Below, piece after piece: positions 38,426 through 48,130 of a stretch of 64,000 nt of DNA; the first letter of the stretch is position 1, and each line of letters begins with the position of its first letter. The stretch is from Streptomyces ochraceiscleroticus. GTDB taxonomy: Bacteria > Actinomycetota > Actinomycetes > Streptomycetales > Streptomycetaceae. A program made the position numbers and the translations under genes. The notes beneath the pieces were generated by a model. That model did not search any database. It was not told the DNA's origin and saw only the letters and a program-made list of their open reading frames with translations. The stretch lies in contig NZ_JOAX01000011.1 in assembly GCF_000720485.1 (NCBI RefSeq), positions 139,163 through 203,162 on the forward strand, in the 5' to 3' direction.

Positions 38426-39594
38426 CGGACCTCCGTGAGGGCGGCGAACGCGGCCTCGTGGGCGCGGCGGCGCAGGAGATCGCGGTGGTGGATCTCGCGG
38501 GTCACGGCGGTGAGGGCTTCCGCGGGGGCCGTGAGGTCCAGGCGGCTGGCCTCGGAGACGGCCGCGGTCCACTCGGTGGGCACGGGGTGGCCGAGCGCGC
38601 CGACCAGGGCGCCGCTCATGGTGGCGATGGAGTCGCAGTCGCGGCCGTAGTTGACGGCGCCGAGTACCGTCTCGCGGTAGTCGCCGCCGCCGATCAGCAA
38701 CAGGCCGAGTGCGATGGGGAGTTCCTCGATGGAGTGGAGCCGGGAGGGCCGCCGGGCGCCGAGAGAGGGCCGCCGGTACTCGGGCCCCACGGTGTCGAAC
38801 GGCGAGACAGCACCCCGGAGTTGCGGCAAAGCGGGCTCGGACTCGTCGTACTTCACGGCCACTTCACAGACCGCCTCGATGGCCGTGCGCGTGCCGTCCT
38901 TGGCGAGGGCGAGGGCCGCCTCGACCACGGAGTCGGGCGTGGCACCGGGCGTGCAGGCCGCGGCCACCGCCGCGGCGAGGACGCCGGCCGCCTCCCGCCC
39001 GTACGAGGACTGGTGCGCGCCCGCGACGTCCAGCGCCTCGGTGTAAGCGCCGCGCGGATCACCGGCGTTGACCAGGCCGACCGGTGCCATGTACATCGCG
39101 GCGCCGCAGTTGACGATGTTGCCGACGCCTGCCTCGCGGGGGTCGGCGTGCCCGTAATGGAGCCGGGTGACGAGCCACTTCTCCGCGAGGAAGACGCGCT
39201 GCAGGGGCAGCGCCTCGGCCTCCAGCTCGGGGATCCAGCGGGGGTGGGTCATCAGGTCCGGCACCAGATGCTCGGCCACGGCGTACGCGTCGAGGTGGTC
39301 GCGGACCTGCTCGTACACCCTGATCAGCGCGTGGGTCATGAGGGTGTCGTCGGTGACGTGGCCGTCGCCCTTGTGGTACGGCGCGAGGGGCCGGGCGGTA
39401 CGCCAGTCCTCGTGCCACGGGCCGACGATGCCGCGGACCGGGCCGCCGTGCCGCTCCCGGATCTGCTCCGGGCTCCAGCCCTCGACGGGCCCGCCGAGCG
39501 CGTCGCCGACCGCGGCTCCGGCGAGGGCACCGGCCGTACGGTCGGCGAGCGAGGGGCACGCCGTGGTGGTGGGTGGTGCGGCGGTGTCGGTCAT
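38422..39594 (-). CDS. ADP-ribosylglycohydrolase family protein 2
   Basis: 390 residues. The ARH fold is canonical: RTAGALAGAAVGDALGGPVEG opens it, GHVTDDTLMTHALI and NYGRDCDSIATMSGALVGAL supply the magnesium ligands, and NCGAAMYMAPVGLVNA is the central substrate loop. It is the best-preserved member of the group with protein 4. It overlaps genes 1 and 3 by 4 bases each. Confidence 0.92.
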   Translation of the reverse strand: MTDTAAPPTTTACPSLADRTAGALAGAAVGDALGGPVEGWSPEQIRERHGGPVRGIVGPWHEDWRTARPLAPYHKGDGHVTDDTLMTHALIRVYEQVRDHLDAYAVAEHLVPDLMTHPRWIPELEAEALPLQRVFLAEKWLVTRLHYGHADPREAGVGNIVNCGAAMYMAPVGLVNAGDPRGAYTEALDVAGAHQSSYGREAAGVLAAAVAAACTPGATPDSVVEAALALAKDGTRTAIEAVCEVAVKYDESEPALPQLRGAVSPFDTVGPEYRRPSLGARRPSRLHSIEELPIALGLLLIGGGDYRETVLGAVNYGRDCDSIATMSGALVGALGHPVPTEWTAAVSEASRLDLTAPAEALTAVTREIHHRDLLRRRAHEAAFAALTEVR

Positions 39595-41132
39595 GGCTCG
39601 GCCGGTCCTTTCGCCAGGGGCGTCTGCGGGCTGATCAGGGGCGTCTGTGGAGTGGCCAGGGGTGTCTGCTGGGTGGCCATGGGCGTCTGCGGGGTGGTCA
39701 GTTCGGTGCCCGCGAGCAGTTCGGCCAGCTCGACCAGGTCGGTGCCGGCCAGCCGTGGCAGCGCGCAGCCGGAGAGCGTGCGGCAGGCGTCGCGCCAGGC
39801 GGCGGGCAGCGCGGCGGCCCCGCCGAGGGCGCCGGTCAGCGCGCCGGCCAGGGCGGGCGCGGAGTCGGCGACGCGGGAGAGGCAGGCGGCGGCGGGCACC
39901 GCCTCGGCGGTCCGGCCGCCGCCCGCGAGGGCCAGCGCGAGGGCGACCGGCACGGTCTCGGCGGCGGCGATGCCGTAGCTGTAGACATGGTCGACGATCT
40001 CGTGCTCCAGGGTGGGGACCAGGGCGAAGGCGGCGCCGGGGCGGCCGTCGGCGGTGGTCTCGGCCAGGCGTACGGCGTGCAGCGCGTTGCGGCGGATCTC
40101 GGTGCCCTCGGGGAGCTGGGCGAGCGCGGCCTCCACACAGGTGGCCACGTCGGCACCGCCGAGCGCTGCGGCGACCGCGGCGGCCATCGCGCGGGCGCCG
40201 TGCACGCCGTCGCCGTCCTGGGTGTACCGGGCGTCGAACTCGGCGAGCCCGGCGGCGGCCTCCGGGTCGCCGGGGTGGACGACGGCCAGTACGGCGGCGC
40301 GCACGCAGGCCGCGTCGTCGAAGAAGTGCGGGTTGTCGTGGCCGGTGGCGGGCGGCCGCAGCCCGGCCGCGAGGTTGCCGAGCCCTGCGCGTACGGAGAT
40401 CCGGGCACGCAGCGGCAGTACGGCCGACTCCACCTCCGGGGCCCGGTCGGCGGCGGCCGCGACCTCGCAGGCCAGCGCGGTCCAGGCGAGGTCGAGCGCT
40501 GCCCGCATCCGGCGGTCCCGGCCGAGGTCGGAGAGGAAGGCACCGGCCGCGGTGAGCACGGAGCCGGCGGTGAAGGCGGCCCACTCGGCGTCGTCGGAGG
40601 GGCCCAGGCGGAGCGGTTCGGGGGGCTGGTTGAGGGCGATGGGGACGGGGAGGGTGGTGGTGGCGTTCTGCTCGGCGAAGGTGTCGAGCTCGCGGGTGAG
40701 GCGGCGGGTCCACTCGGGCATGCGGGCGGCGCGGTGCCGTGCCGCCGGCCAACCCGCGGCGTCTCCTGCGGCGATGCCCAGGAGTAGGCCCTCGATTCGG
40801 GTGCCGGTGCCGGTGCCGGTGCCGCTGGCGCGGCGGGGCTCCTCTTGGGGGGCGGCCGCGGGTCCGGTGCGGGTGGGCGGGGGGTGCGGGGTTCGGCTGC
40901 CCGCCGGTGGGGGTGCCGCTGCGCCCGCCCGTGCCGCCCCAGCGGCACAACCGCCCGCAGCGGGGGTGGGTGGGGAGGCGGCGGCACGACTGCCCGCAGC
41001 GGGGGTGGGGCGAGCCCGGAGGGCGATCAGGGGCGCGGGGAACTGCGCGAACGGCCCCGACGGTGCGGCAGCCGCCCGCGGCGGGTCAGGGGCATCCCCG
41101 GCAGCGCCGCCGTCCGGGCCGGAGGCGGTCAT
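39591..41132 (-). CDS. ADP-ribosylglycohydrolase family protein 3, divergent
   Basis: 513 residues. The ARH core runs from about residue 112 (RIEGLLLGIAAGDAAGWPA) to 475. The C-terminal metal motif is altered: family D-A-D-(S/T) is V-A-D-S here (CLSRVADSAPALAGALTGAL), and the first motif reads PSDDAEW. Residues 1-111 are Ala/Pro/Gly low complexity encoded by what looks like a Streptomyces intergenic repeat, and the C-terminus is a 7-residue TPQTPLA repeat. It may be a pseudoenzyme or use an altered site. The true start might lie further inside. Confidence 0.75.
   Translation of the reverse strand: MTASGPDGGAAGDAPDPPRAAAAPSGPFAQFPAPLIALRARPTPAAGSRAAASPPTPAAGGCAAGAARAGAAAPPPAGSRTPHPPPTRTGPAAAPQEEPRRASGTGTGTGTRIEGLLLGIAAGDAAGWPAARHRAARMPEWTRRLTRELDTFAEQNATTTLPVPIALNQPPEPLRLGPSDDAEWAAFTAGSVLTAAGAFLSDLGRDRRMRAALDLAWTALACEVAAAADRAPEVESAVLPLRARISVRAGLGNLAAGLRPPATGHDNPHFFDDAACVRAAVLAVVHPGDPEAAAGLAEFDARYTQDGDGVHGARAMAAAVAAALGGADVATCVEAALAQLPEGTEIRRNALHAVRLAETTADGRPGAAFALVPTLEHEIVDHVYSYGIAAAETVPVALALALAGGGRTAEAVPAAACLSRVADSAPALAGALTGALGGAAALPAAWRDACRTLSGCALPRLAGTDLVELAELLAGTELTTPQTPMATQQTPLATPQTPLISPQTPLAKGPAEP
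39617..39700 (-). repeat. 21-bp tandem repeat, four copies, coding (T/S)PQTPLA
   Basis: Units begin at 39617, 39638, 39659 and 39680, with several substitutions between them. The period is seven codons, so the frame is preserved; it forms the C-terminal tail of ADP-ribosylglycohydrolase protein 3. Confidence 0.85.
40801..40824 (-). repeat. Hexanucleotide repeat GTGCCG x4
   Basis: A perfect run on the plus strand; on the coding strand it reads Gly-Thr four times, just before the ARH core of protein 3. A likely slippage site that stays in frame. Confidence 0.9.
40942..41050. repeat. Streptomyces intergenic-type repeat inside a coding region
   Basis: Two 29-base copies beginning GCGGCAC (40942 and 40981; 2 mismatches, period 39) and the motif GGGCGCGGGGAACTGCGCGA (41031-41050). 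I recognise the last from memory as a very common intergenic repeat of Streptomyces chromosomes. Here it falls inside ADP-ribosylglycohydrolase gene 3, coding residues about 28-64. Confidence 0.65.
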
Positions 41133-42178
41133 GACGTCTCCCGGCCCGCGGGTGTCAGCAGGTCGGCGATGTCCAGGACGTGGTAGCCCGCCATGGACGG
41201 GAGGCAGCTGCCGCGTGCGGGGGCGATGACCGCCGCCCAGTCCTCGGGGACGGCGGCGAAGCCGCCCAGCGCGCCGGCCAGGGCGCCGGCGACCGCCGCC
41301 GTGGTGTCGGCGTCGCGGCCCATATTGACGGCGGTGAGGACCGAGGCGGGGAAGTCGCCGGCCGCGGCGGCGAACGCGCCGAAGGCCAGCCCGACCGCTT
41401 CGGGCGCCAGGTCGGTCCAGGGGTAGCCGCCGATGACGACGGCGGACCGTACGGCGCGTTCGGTGCCGAGCCGGGTGATGCCGGGGTCCAGCCGGGAGCG
41501 CTGGGCCGCGGCGACCGCCCGGCGCAGCGAGCGCGCCGTCCAGGAGTCCTCGGGGACGACGGAGAGCGCGGCGGCGATGACCGCGTCGGTGGTCCGGGCG
41601 ACCATCGCGGCCGCAACCCCGGCGGCGACGGCCTGTCCGCCGTAGATGCCCTCGCCGTCGTGGCTGACCGTGCCGTCCACCGCGACCAGCCGGGCGGCCT
41701 CGGCGGGCCGGCCCGCCGCGTGTACGCCGAAGGGCGCGGCCCGCATCGCCAGTCCGTCGCTCCAGGCATGCCGGTGCTGAGCGGAAATCGGTGCGGCGAG
41801 GCCCCGGCGGAGGTTCTCCAGGGTGCCGCGTTCGCTGAACCCGGCGCCGCGGAAGGGGCCCTCGTCCAGGTCGGCGATCCACTGGTGCCAGGCGGCCTCG
41901 ACGTGCGCCACGGTGAGCGCCGAGCCGTGTTCGGCCAGCAGCAGGCCGGAGAAGATGGCGTATTCGGTGTCGTCGGTGCCCGCCGGGTCCTCCGCGACGA
42001 AGCCTTCGATGCGGCCCCAGCGGCGGCGGATCTGCGAGGGCTTCATGTTCTCCGCGGGGGCGCCGAGCGCGTCGCCCACGGCGAGGCCCAGCAGCGCGCC
42101 GCGGCCCCGGTCCCGCAGATCGGCGGGCCGGTCACCCGGGGTGACCGGGACGGGCGAGGGGGCGTGCGGTGTGCTCAT
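41129..42178 (-). CDS. ADP-ribosylglycohydrolase family protein 4
   Basis: 349 residues, the first gene of the four-gene operon. All family motifs are intact: RGRGALLGLAVGDALGAPAE, GTDDTEYAIFSGLL and NMGRDADTTAAVAGALAGAL with the D-x-D-T metal ligands. The short N-terminal arm is Pro-rich. The next gene starts inside its stop (ATGA). No ADP-ribosyltransferase, macrodomain or toxin gene is adjacent, so the substrate of the set is open. Confidence 0.92.
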   Translation of the reverse strand: MSTPHAPSPVPVTPGDRPADLRDRGRGALLGLAVGDALGAPAENMKPSQIRRRWGRIEGFVAEDPAGTDDTEYAIFSGLLLAEHGSALTVAHVEAAWHQWIADLDEGPFRGAGFSERGTLENLRRGLAAPISAQHRHAWSDGLAMRAAPFGVHAAGRPAEAARLVAVDGTVSHDGEGIYGGQAVAAGVAAAMVARTTDAVIAAALSVVPEDSWTARSLRRAVAAAQRSRLDPGITRLGTERAVRSAVVIGGYPWTDLAPEAVGLAFGAFAAAAGDFPASVLTAVNMGRDADTTAAVAGALAGALGGFAAVPEDWAAVIAPARGSCLPSMAGYHVLDIADLLTPAGRETS

Positions 42179-42317
42179 GTGCGTGCCCTTCCGCCGGCCG
42201 GTCCGGATGCGTACGCGTCTGAGGGATGCTAGGGCCGGTTTGCCGCGAATGGGGGGAGATCGCGCCGGATCGGAGCGATGTCGTGATGGCCGTATCCGGC
42301 GGGTCGCGAAAGAGAGG

Positions 42318-42335
42318 GTGTGATCCGGATCTCAC
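42318..42335. promoter_or_regulatory. CRP-like imperfect palindrome
   Basis: GTGTGATCCGGATCTCAC is an 18-base palindrome with one mismatched pair. It resembles the TGTGA-N6-TCACA site of CRP/FNR-type regulators. Confidence 0.5.
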
Positions 42336-42341
42336 GGCGAG

Positions 42342-42356
42342 GGCTTTGGCAAAGCC
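42342..42356. promoter_or_regulatory. Perfect palindrome GGCTTTG-G-CAAAGCC
   Basis: 7-base arms around one base, 6 bases downstream of the CRP-like site and 129 bases before the VIT gene start. It may be an operator or a short leader hairpin. Confidence 0.45.
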
Positions 42357-42484
42357 GCAGGTCAGCGCGGTAAGTACGGCCTTCCTTGCTAGCGCGAAGG
42401 GGTGTGAGGCGCCTAACTTCAAAGGTGTTGCAGGGGGAAGTGCCGCTCATCGGCCCACACCTCGCGAGGGAGGGAGAGGTCCCT

Positions 42485-43225
42485 ATGTCCGTCATTGATG
42501 TCATGGACGCGTCGGCTCCGACGCATGTCGCCCACCGTGACAACCACACGCACCGTGACGTGAACGGCGGCTGGCTGCGGCCGGCGGTCTTCGGCGCCAT
42601 GGACGGGCTGGTCTCGAACCTCGCCCTGATGACGGGTGTGGCCGGCGGCTCGGTGTCGCAGCAGACGATCGTCATCACGGGGCTGGCCGGGCTGGCCGCC
42701 GGCGCCTTCTCGATGGCCGCCGGGGAGTACACCTCGGTCGCCTCGCAGCGCGAGCTGGTCCAGGCCGAGCTGGACATCGAGCGCCGTGAGCTGCGCAAGC
42801 ACCCCAAGGACGAGCAGGACGAGCTGGCCGCGCTGTACGAGTCGCGAGGTGTGGACCCGGACCTCGCCCGCGAGGTGGCCGCGCAGCTCTCCAGGGACCC
42901 GGAGCAGGCGCTGGAGATCCACGCCCGCGAGGAGCTGGGCATCGACCCGTCCGACCTGCCCTCGCCGCTGGTCGCCGCCGCGTCCTCCTTCGGCTCCTTC
43001 GCGCTGGGCGCGCTGCTGCCGGTCCTGCCGTACCTGCTGGGCGCCTCCGCGCTGTGGCCCGCCGTGCTGCTCGCGCTGCTGGGACTTTTCGCCTGCGGTG
43101 CGGTTGTTGCACGGGTGACGGCACGGTCCTGGTGGTACAGCGGACTGCGCCAGTTGGCCCTCGGCGGTGCCGCCGCGGGTGTGACATACGTCCTGGGCGC
43201 GCTGTTCGGAACCGCCGTAGGGTGA
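42485..43225 (+). CDS. VIT1/CCC1-family membrane transporter
   Basis: 246 residues. FGAMDGLVSNLALMTGVAGG and GLAGLAAGAFSMAAGEYTSVASQRE are the two signature helices of the vacuolar-iron-transporter family. A charged metal-binding-like helical loop (RRELRKHPKDEQDE) follows, then three further helices. The family moves Fe(II) or Mn(II) out of the cytoplasm. The ATG is chosen over upstream in-frame codons because of the strong ribosome site. Confidence 0.9.
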   Translation: MSVIDVMDASAPTHVAHRDNHTHRDVNGGWLRPAVFGAMDGLVSNLALMTGVAGGSVSQQTIVITGLAGLAAGAFSMAAGEYTSVASQRELVQAELDIERRELRKHPKDEQDELAALYESRGVDPDLAREVAAQLSRDPEQALEIHAREELGIDPSDLPSPLVAAASSFGSFALGALLPVLPYLLGASALWPAVLLALLGLFACGAVVARVTARSWWYSGLRQLALGGAAAGVTYVLGALFGTAVG

Positions 43226-43231
43226 CGCCCC

Positions 43232-43249
43232 TATGCGTGCAGACGCATA
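43232..43249 (+). terminator. Hairpin after the VIT-family gene
   Basis: TATGCGT and ACGCATA arms (perfect, 7 bases) with a 4-base loop, 6 bases after the stop and followed by an AT-rich stretch. The rest of the gap to gltB (to 43519) holds no gene; TGTAAC at 43440-43445 is a possible -10 box. Confidence 0.6.
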
Positions 43250-43519
43250 ATTAACCTGTTACCTCGCGGTTTCAGTTTTGGTGCAGCGGGCATAAGGCTC
43301 TGGCGCCGGAGGCAACGTCGCTTACCGGTGACCCGCGCTGTCGGACGATGATCTGTCCCATCGCGTTCTTGATCCACCGCTTCGAGCGGTGTCCGCATGC
43401 TGGAAGCCCCTATCCGATTCACGAGATCGGGGTCATCCTGTAACCTGCACGCAAAATTTCGCGGAGGGCCAACGTCGTCCCTCGGCACTGCACATGCCAC
43501 GACGACGTTGGGAGAGCCG

Positions 43520-46500
43520 ATGCGTTCCGCGTCCACGCACTCCGCGACCACCGGCAGCGCTACCAGCGCCGCCTGGTCGCCCATGGATGGGCGCCCCGCC
43601 CAGCAGGGGATGTACGACCCGCGTAACGAGCACGACGCCTGCGGCGTCGGCTTCGTCGCGACCCTCACCGGCGAGGCGAGCCACGCGCTGGTCGAACAGG
43701 CGCTGACCGTCCTGCGGAACCTCGAACACCGCGGCGCCACCGGCTCCGAGCCCGACTCCGGCGACGGTGCGGGCATCCTGCTCCAGATCCCCGACGCCTT
43801 CCTGCGCGAGAACGTCACGTTCGAGCTGCCCGAGGCCGGCTCCTACGCCGCGGGCATCGCCTTCCTCCCCTCGGACGCCGACGAGGCCCAGGCGGCCGTC
43901 TCGAAGATCGAGACGATCGCGTCCGAGGAGGGCCTGAACGTCCTCGGCTGGCGTGTCGTCCCCGTTGCCCCGCAGCTTCTCGGCAACGGCGCCCGCGCCA
44001 CCATGCCCGCCTTCTCCCAGCTCTTCGTCGCCGACGGCGAGAACACCGGGCTGGCGCTGGACCGCAAGGCGTTCGCGCTGCGCAAGCGCGCCGAGCGCGA
44101 GGCCGGCGTGTACTTCCCGTCGCTGTCCGCGCGCACGATTGTGTACAAGGGCATGCTGACCACCGGGCAGCTCGAGCCGTTCTTCCCGGACCTGTCCGAC
44201 CGCCGCTTCGCCACCGCCATCGCGCTGGTCCACTCGCGGTTCTCCACCAACACCTTCCCGAGCTGGCCGCTGGCCCACCCGTACCGCTTCGTCGCGCACA
44301 ACGGCGAGATCAACACGGTCAAGGGCAACCGTAACTGGATGCGCGCCCGCGAGTCCCAGCTCTCCAGCAAGCTCTTCGGTGACGCGACCGAGACGCTGGA
44401 CCGCCTCTTCCCGGTCTGTACGCCGGACGCCTCGGACTCCGCGTCCTTCGACGAGGTCCTGGAGCTGCTCCACCTCGGCGGCCGCTCGCTGCCGCACTCC
44501 GTGCTGATGATGGTCCCGGAGGCGTGGGAGAACAGCCCCTCCATGGACCCGGCCCGGCGCGCCTTCTACCAGTACCACTCCACGATGATGGAGCCCTGGG
44601 ACGGTCCGGCCTGCGTCACCTTCACCGACGGCACCCAGGTCGGCGCGGTGCTCGACCGCAACGGCCTGCGCCCCGGCCGCTACTGGGTCACCGACGACGG
44701 CCTCGTCGTGCTCTCTTCCGAGGTCGGCGTCCTGGACATCGACCCGGCCAAGGTCGTCCGCAAGGGCCGCCTGCAGCCCGGCCGGATGTTCCTCGTGGAC
44801 ACCGCCGAGCGCCGCATCGTCGAGGACGACGAGATCAAGGGCGCCCTCGCCGCCGAGCACCCGTACGCGGAGTGGCTGGAGGCCGGCGAGATCGAGCTCG
44901 AGGACCTCCCCGAGCGCGAGCACATCGTGCACACCCACGCCTCGGTCACCCGCCGCCAGCAGACCTTCGGCTACACCGAGGAGGAGCTGCGCGTCCTCCT
45001 CGCGCCGATGGCCAAGGCCGGCGCCGAGCCCATCGGTTCGATGGGCACGGACTCGCCGATCGCCGCGCTCTCCGAGCGTCCCCGGCTGCTCTTCGACTAC
45101 TTCACCCAGCTCTTCGCGCAGGTCACCAACCCGCCGCTGGACGCCATCCGCGAGGAGCTCGTCACCTCGCTGATCTCCTCGCTGGGCCCGCAGGGCAACC
45201 TGCTGGAGCCGACCGCGGCCTCCTGCCGCAGCGTCACCCTGCCCTTCCCGGTGATCGACAACGATGAGCTGGCCAAGCTCATCCACATCAACGCCGACGG
45301 CGACATGCCGGGGATGACGGCCGTCACCCTCTCCGGCCTGTACCGCGTGCACGGCGGCGGGGAGTCCCTCGCGGCCCGGATCGACGAGATCTGCGCCGAG
45401 GCCGAGGCCGCCATCGAGGACGGCGCGCGCCTGATCGTGCTGTCCGACCGGCACTCCGACGCCGAGCACGCGCCGATCCCGTCGCTGCTGCTCACCTCGG
45501 CCGTCCACCACCACCTCATCCGTACGAAGCAGCGCACCCAGGTGGGTCTGCTCGTCGAGGCCGGTGACGTCCGCGAGGTGCACCACGTCGCGCTGCTGAT
45601 CGGCTACGGCGCCGCCGCGGTCAACCCGTACCTGGCCATGGAGTCCGTCGAGGACCTGGTCCGCGCCGGCACCTTCCTGTCCGGCGTCGAGGCCGAGGCC
45701 GCCATCAAGAACCTGATCAAGGCGCTCGGCAAGGGCGTCCTGAAGGTCATGTCCAAGATGGGCATCTCCACCGTCGCCTCCTACCGCGGCGCGCAGGTCT
45801 TCGAGGCCGTCGGCCTGGACGAGGAGTTCGTCAACACCTACTTCCACGGCACCGCCACCAAGATCGGCGGCGCGGGCCTGGACGTCGTCGCCAAGGAGGT
45901 CGCCGAGCGGCACGCCAAGGCGTACCCGGCCTCCGGCATCGCCCCGGCGCACCGCGCGCTGGACATCGGCGGCGAGTACCAGTGGCGCCGCGAGGGCGAG
46001 CCGCACCTCTTTGACCCGGAGACCGTCTTCCGCCTGCAGCACTCCGCGCGCTCGGGCCGGTACGACATCTTCAAGAAGTACACCGAGCGGGTCAACGAGC
46101 AGTCCGAGCGGCTGATGACGCTGCGCGGCCTGTTCGGCTTCAAGTCGGACCGCCCCTCGATCCCGATCGAGGAGGTCGAGCCGGCCAGCGAGATCGTCAA
46201 GCGGTTCTCGACCGGTGCCATGTCGTACGGCTCCATCTCGCAGGAGGCGCACGAGACCCTCGCCATCGCCATGAACCAGCTGGGCGGCAAGTCCAACACC
46301 GGTGAGGGCGGCGAGGACCCGGAGCGCCTGTACGACCCGGCGCGCCGCTCCTCCATCAAGCAGGTCGCCTCCGGCCGCTTCGGTGTGACGAGCGAGTACC
46401 TGGTCAACTCCGACGACATCCAGATCAAGATGGCCCAGGGCGCCAAGCCCGGTGAGGGCGGTCAGCTGCCCGGCCACAAGGTCTACCCGTGGGTCGCCAA

Positions 46501-48130
46501 GACGCGTCACTCGACGCCGGGCGTGGGCCTGATCTCCCCGCCGCCGCACCACGACATCTACTCCATCGAGGACCTGGCTCAGCTGATCCACGACCTCAAG
46601 AACGCCAACCCGCAGGCCCGCATCCACGTGAAGCTGGTCTCCGAGGTCGGCGTCGGCACGGTCGCCGCGGGTGTCTCCAAGGCGCACGCGGACGTGGTCC
46701 TGATCTCCGGCCACGACGGCGGTACGGGTGCCTCCCCGCTCACCTCGCTGAAGCACGCGGGCGGTCCCTGGGAGCTCGGCCTCGCCGAGACCCAGCAGAC
46801 GCTGCTGCTCAACGGCCTGCGCGACCGCATCGTCGTGCAGACCGACGGCCAGCTGAAGACCGGCCGTGACGTGGTCATCGCCGCCCTGCTGGGCGCCGAG
46901 GAGTACGGCTTCGCGACCGCCCCGCTGGTGGTCTCCGGCTGCGTCATGATGCGCGTCTGCCACCTGGACACCTGCCCGGTCGGCATCGCCACGCAGAACC
47001 CGACGCTGCGCGAGCGGTTCACCGGCAAGGCCGAGTACATCGTCAACTTCTTCCAGTTCATCGCCGAGGAGGTCCGTGAGCTCCTCGCCGAGCTGGGCTT
47101 CCGCACGCTGGAGGAGGCCGTCGGCCACGCCGAGCTGCTGGACACCACCCAGGCCGTGACGCACTGGAAGGCGCAGGGCCTGGACCTGGCCCCGCTGCTG
47201 CACGTGCCCGAGCTGCCCGAGGGCGCCGTCCGCCACCAGATCACCGTGCAGGACCACGGCCTGGAGAAGGCGCTGGACAACCAGCTCATCAAGCTGGCCG
47301 CCGACGCGCTCGCCGCGGACACCGCGGAGGAGGCCCAGCCCGTACGGGCGCAGGTCGCCATCCGCAACATCAACCGCACGGTCGGCACCATGCTGGGCCA
47401 CGAGGTGACGAAGAAGTTCGGTGGCGCGGGCCTGCCCGACGACACCATCGACATCACCTTCACCGGCTCGGCCGGCCAGTCCTTCGGCGCGTTCCTGCCG
47501 AAGGGTGTCACCCTCCGCCTGGAGGGCGACGCCAACGACTACGTCGGCAAGGGCCTCTCCGGCGGCCGTGTGATCGTCCGCCCGGACCGCGGCGCCGACC
47601 ACCTGGCCGAGTACTCCACCATCGCGGGCAACACCCTCGCCTACGGCGCCACCGGCGGCGAGCTGTACCTCCGCGGCCGGGTCGGCGAGCGCTTCTGCGT
47701 CCGCAACTCCGGCGCCACGGTGGTCTCCGAGGGCGTGGGCGACCACGGCTGCGAGTACATGACCGGCGGCAACGCGGTCGTGCTCGGCGAGACGGGCCGC
47801 AACTTCGCGGCCGGCATGTCCGGCGGTTTCGCCTACGTCATCGACCTGGACAAGGCCAACGTCAACAAGGAGCTCGTCTCCGCGGTGCACGCGCTGGACG
47901 AGACCGACAAGCAGTGGCTGCACGACGTGGTGCGCCGCCACCAGGAGGAGACCGGCTCCACCGTCGCCGAGAAGCTCCTCGCCGACTGGGATGCCGCGGC
48001 CGCGCGCTTCAGCAAGGTCATCCCGCCCACGTACAAGGCAGTGCTCGCCGCCAAGGACGCCGCTGAGCAGGCCGGACTCTCCGAGTCCGAGACCCACGAG
48101 AAGATGATGGAGGCGGCGACCAATGGCTGA
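43520..48130 (+). CDS. gltB: Glutamate synthase (NADPH) large subunit
   Basis: 1536 residues. The N-terminal Ntn glutaminase domain becomes active at Cys41 ([10 protein letters not shown]) after removal of the preceding peptide. Next come the central domain, the FMN synthase domain ([16 protein letters not shown], then [10 protein letters not shown]; 3Fe-4S cysteines in [18 protein letters not shown]) and the C-terminal beta-helix rich in Gly. With GltD it makes two glutamates from glutamine and 2-oxoglutarate. The frame is open back to 43397, but the ATG at 43520 has a GGGAGAG site and fits the expected propeptide. Confidence 0.97.
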   Translation: MRSASTHSATTGSATSAAWSPMDGRPAQQGMYDPRNEHDACGVGFVATLTGEASHALVEQALTVLRNLEHRGATGSEPDSGDGAGILLQIPDAFLRENVTFELPEAGSYAAGIAFLPSDADEAQAAVSKIETIASEEGLNVLGWRVVPVAPQLLGNGARATMPAFSQLFVADGENTGLALDRKAFALRKRAEREAGVYFPSLSARTIVYKGMLTTGQLEPFFPDLSDRRFATAIALVHSRFSTNTFPSWPLAHPYRFVAHNGEINTVKGNRNWMRARESQLSSKLFGDATETLDRLFPVCTPDASDSASFDEVLELLHLGGRSLPHSVLMMVPEAWENSPSMDPARRAFYQYHSTMMEPWDGPACVTFTDGTQVGAVLDRNGLRPGRYWVTDDGLVVLSSEVGVLDIDPAKVVRKGRLQPGRMFLVDTAERRIVEDDEIKGALAAEHPYAEWLEAGEIELEDLPEREHIVHTHASVTRRQQTFGYTEEELRVLLAPMAKAGAEPIGSMGTDSPIAALSERPRLLFDYFTQLFAQVTNPPLDAIREELVTSLISSLGPQGNLLEPTAASCRSVTLPFPVIDNDELAKLIHINADGDMPGMTAVTLSGLYRVHGGGESLAARIDEICAEAEAAIEDGARLIVLSDRHSDAEHAPIPSLLLTSAVHHHLIRTKQRTQVGLLVEAGDVREVHHVALLIGYGAAAVNPYLAMESVEDLVRAGTFLSGVEAEAAIKNLIKALGKGVLKVMSKMGISTVASYRGAQVFEAVGLDEEFVNTYFHGTATKIGGAGLDVVAKEVAERHAKAYPASGIAPAHRALDIGGEYQWRREGEPHLFDPETVFRLQHSARSGRYDIFKKYTERVNEQSERLMTLRGLFGFKSDRPSIPIEEVEPASEIVKRFSTGAMSYGSISQEAHETLAIAMNQLGGKSNTGEGGEDPERLYDPARRSSIKQVASGRFGVTSEYLVNSDDIQIKMAQGAKPGEGGQLPGHKVYPWVAKTRHSTPGVGLISPPPHHDIYSIEDLAQLIHDLKNANPQARIHVKLVSEVGVGTVAAGVSKAHADVVLISGHDGGTGASPLTSLKHAGGPWELGLAETQQTLLLNGLRDRIVVQTDGQLKTGRDVVIAALLGAEEYGFATAPLVVSGCVMMRVCHLDTCPVGIATQNPTLRERFTGKAEYIVNFFQFIAEEVRELLAELGFRTLEEAVGHAELLDTTQAVTHWKAQGLDLAPLLHVPELPEGAVRHQITVQDHGLEKALDNQLIKLAADALAADTAEEAQPVRAQVAIRNINRTVGTMLGHEVTKKFGGAGLPDDTIDITFTGSAGQSFGAFLPKGVTLRLEGDANDYVGKGLSGGRVIVRPDRGADHLAEYSTIAGNTLAYGATGGELYLRGRVGERFCVRNSGATVVSEGVGDHGCEYMTGGNAVVLGETGRNFAAGMSGGFAYVIDLDKANVNKELVSAVHALDETDKQWLHDVVRRHQEETGSTVAEKLLADWDAAAARFSKVIPPTYKAVLAAKDAAEQAGLSESETHEKMMEAATNG

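Larger units (their letters stand above)
42179..42484. other. 306-base divergent intergenic region
   Basis: Between the ADP-ribosylglycohydrolase operon and the VIT-family gene. It is less GC-rich than its surroundings. It holds two palindromes (42318-42335 and 42342-42356) and the GGGAGGGAGAGG ribosome site of the VIT gene; I saw no gene and no clear iron-regulator box. Confidence 0.6.

Noticed and set aside
42360..42484. Iron-regulator (DmdR/IdeR) box before the VIT-family gene
   Set aside because: No stretch resembled the TTAGGTTAGGC-type palindrome; only short chance matches such as CCTAACTT.
43258..43273. Possible GlnR site GTTAC-N6-GTTTC upstream of gltB
   Set aside because: The second half is in the wrong orientation relative to the GTNAC-N6-GAAAC consensus as I recall it, and it is more than 240 bases from the start codon.
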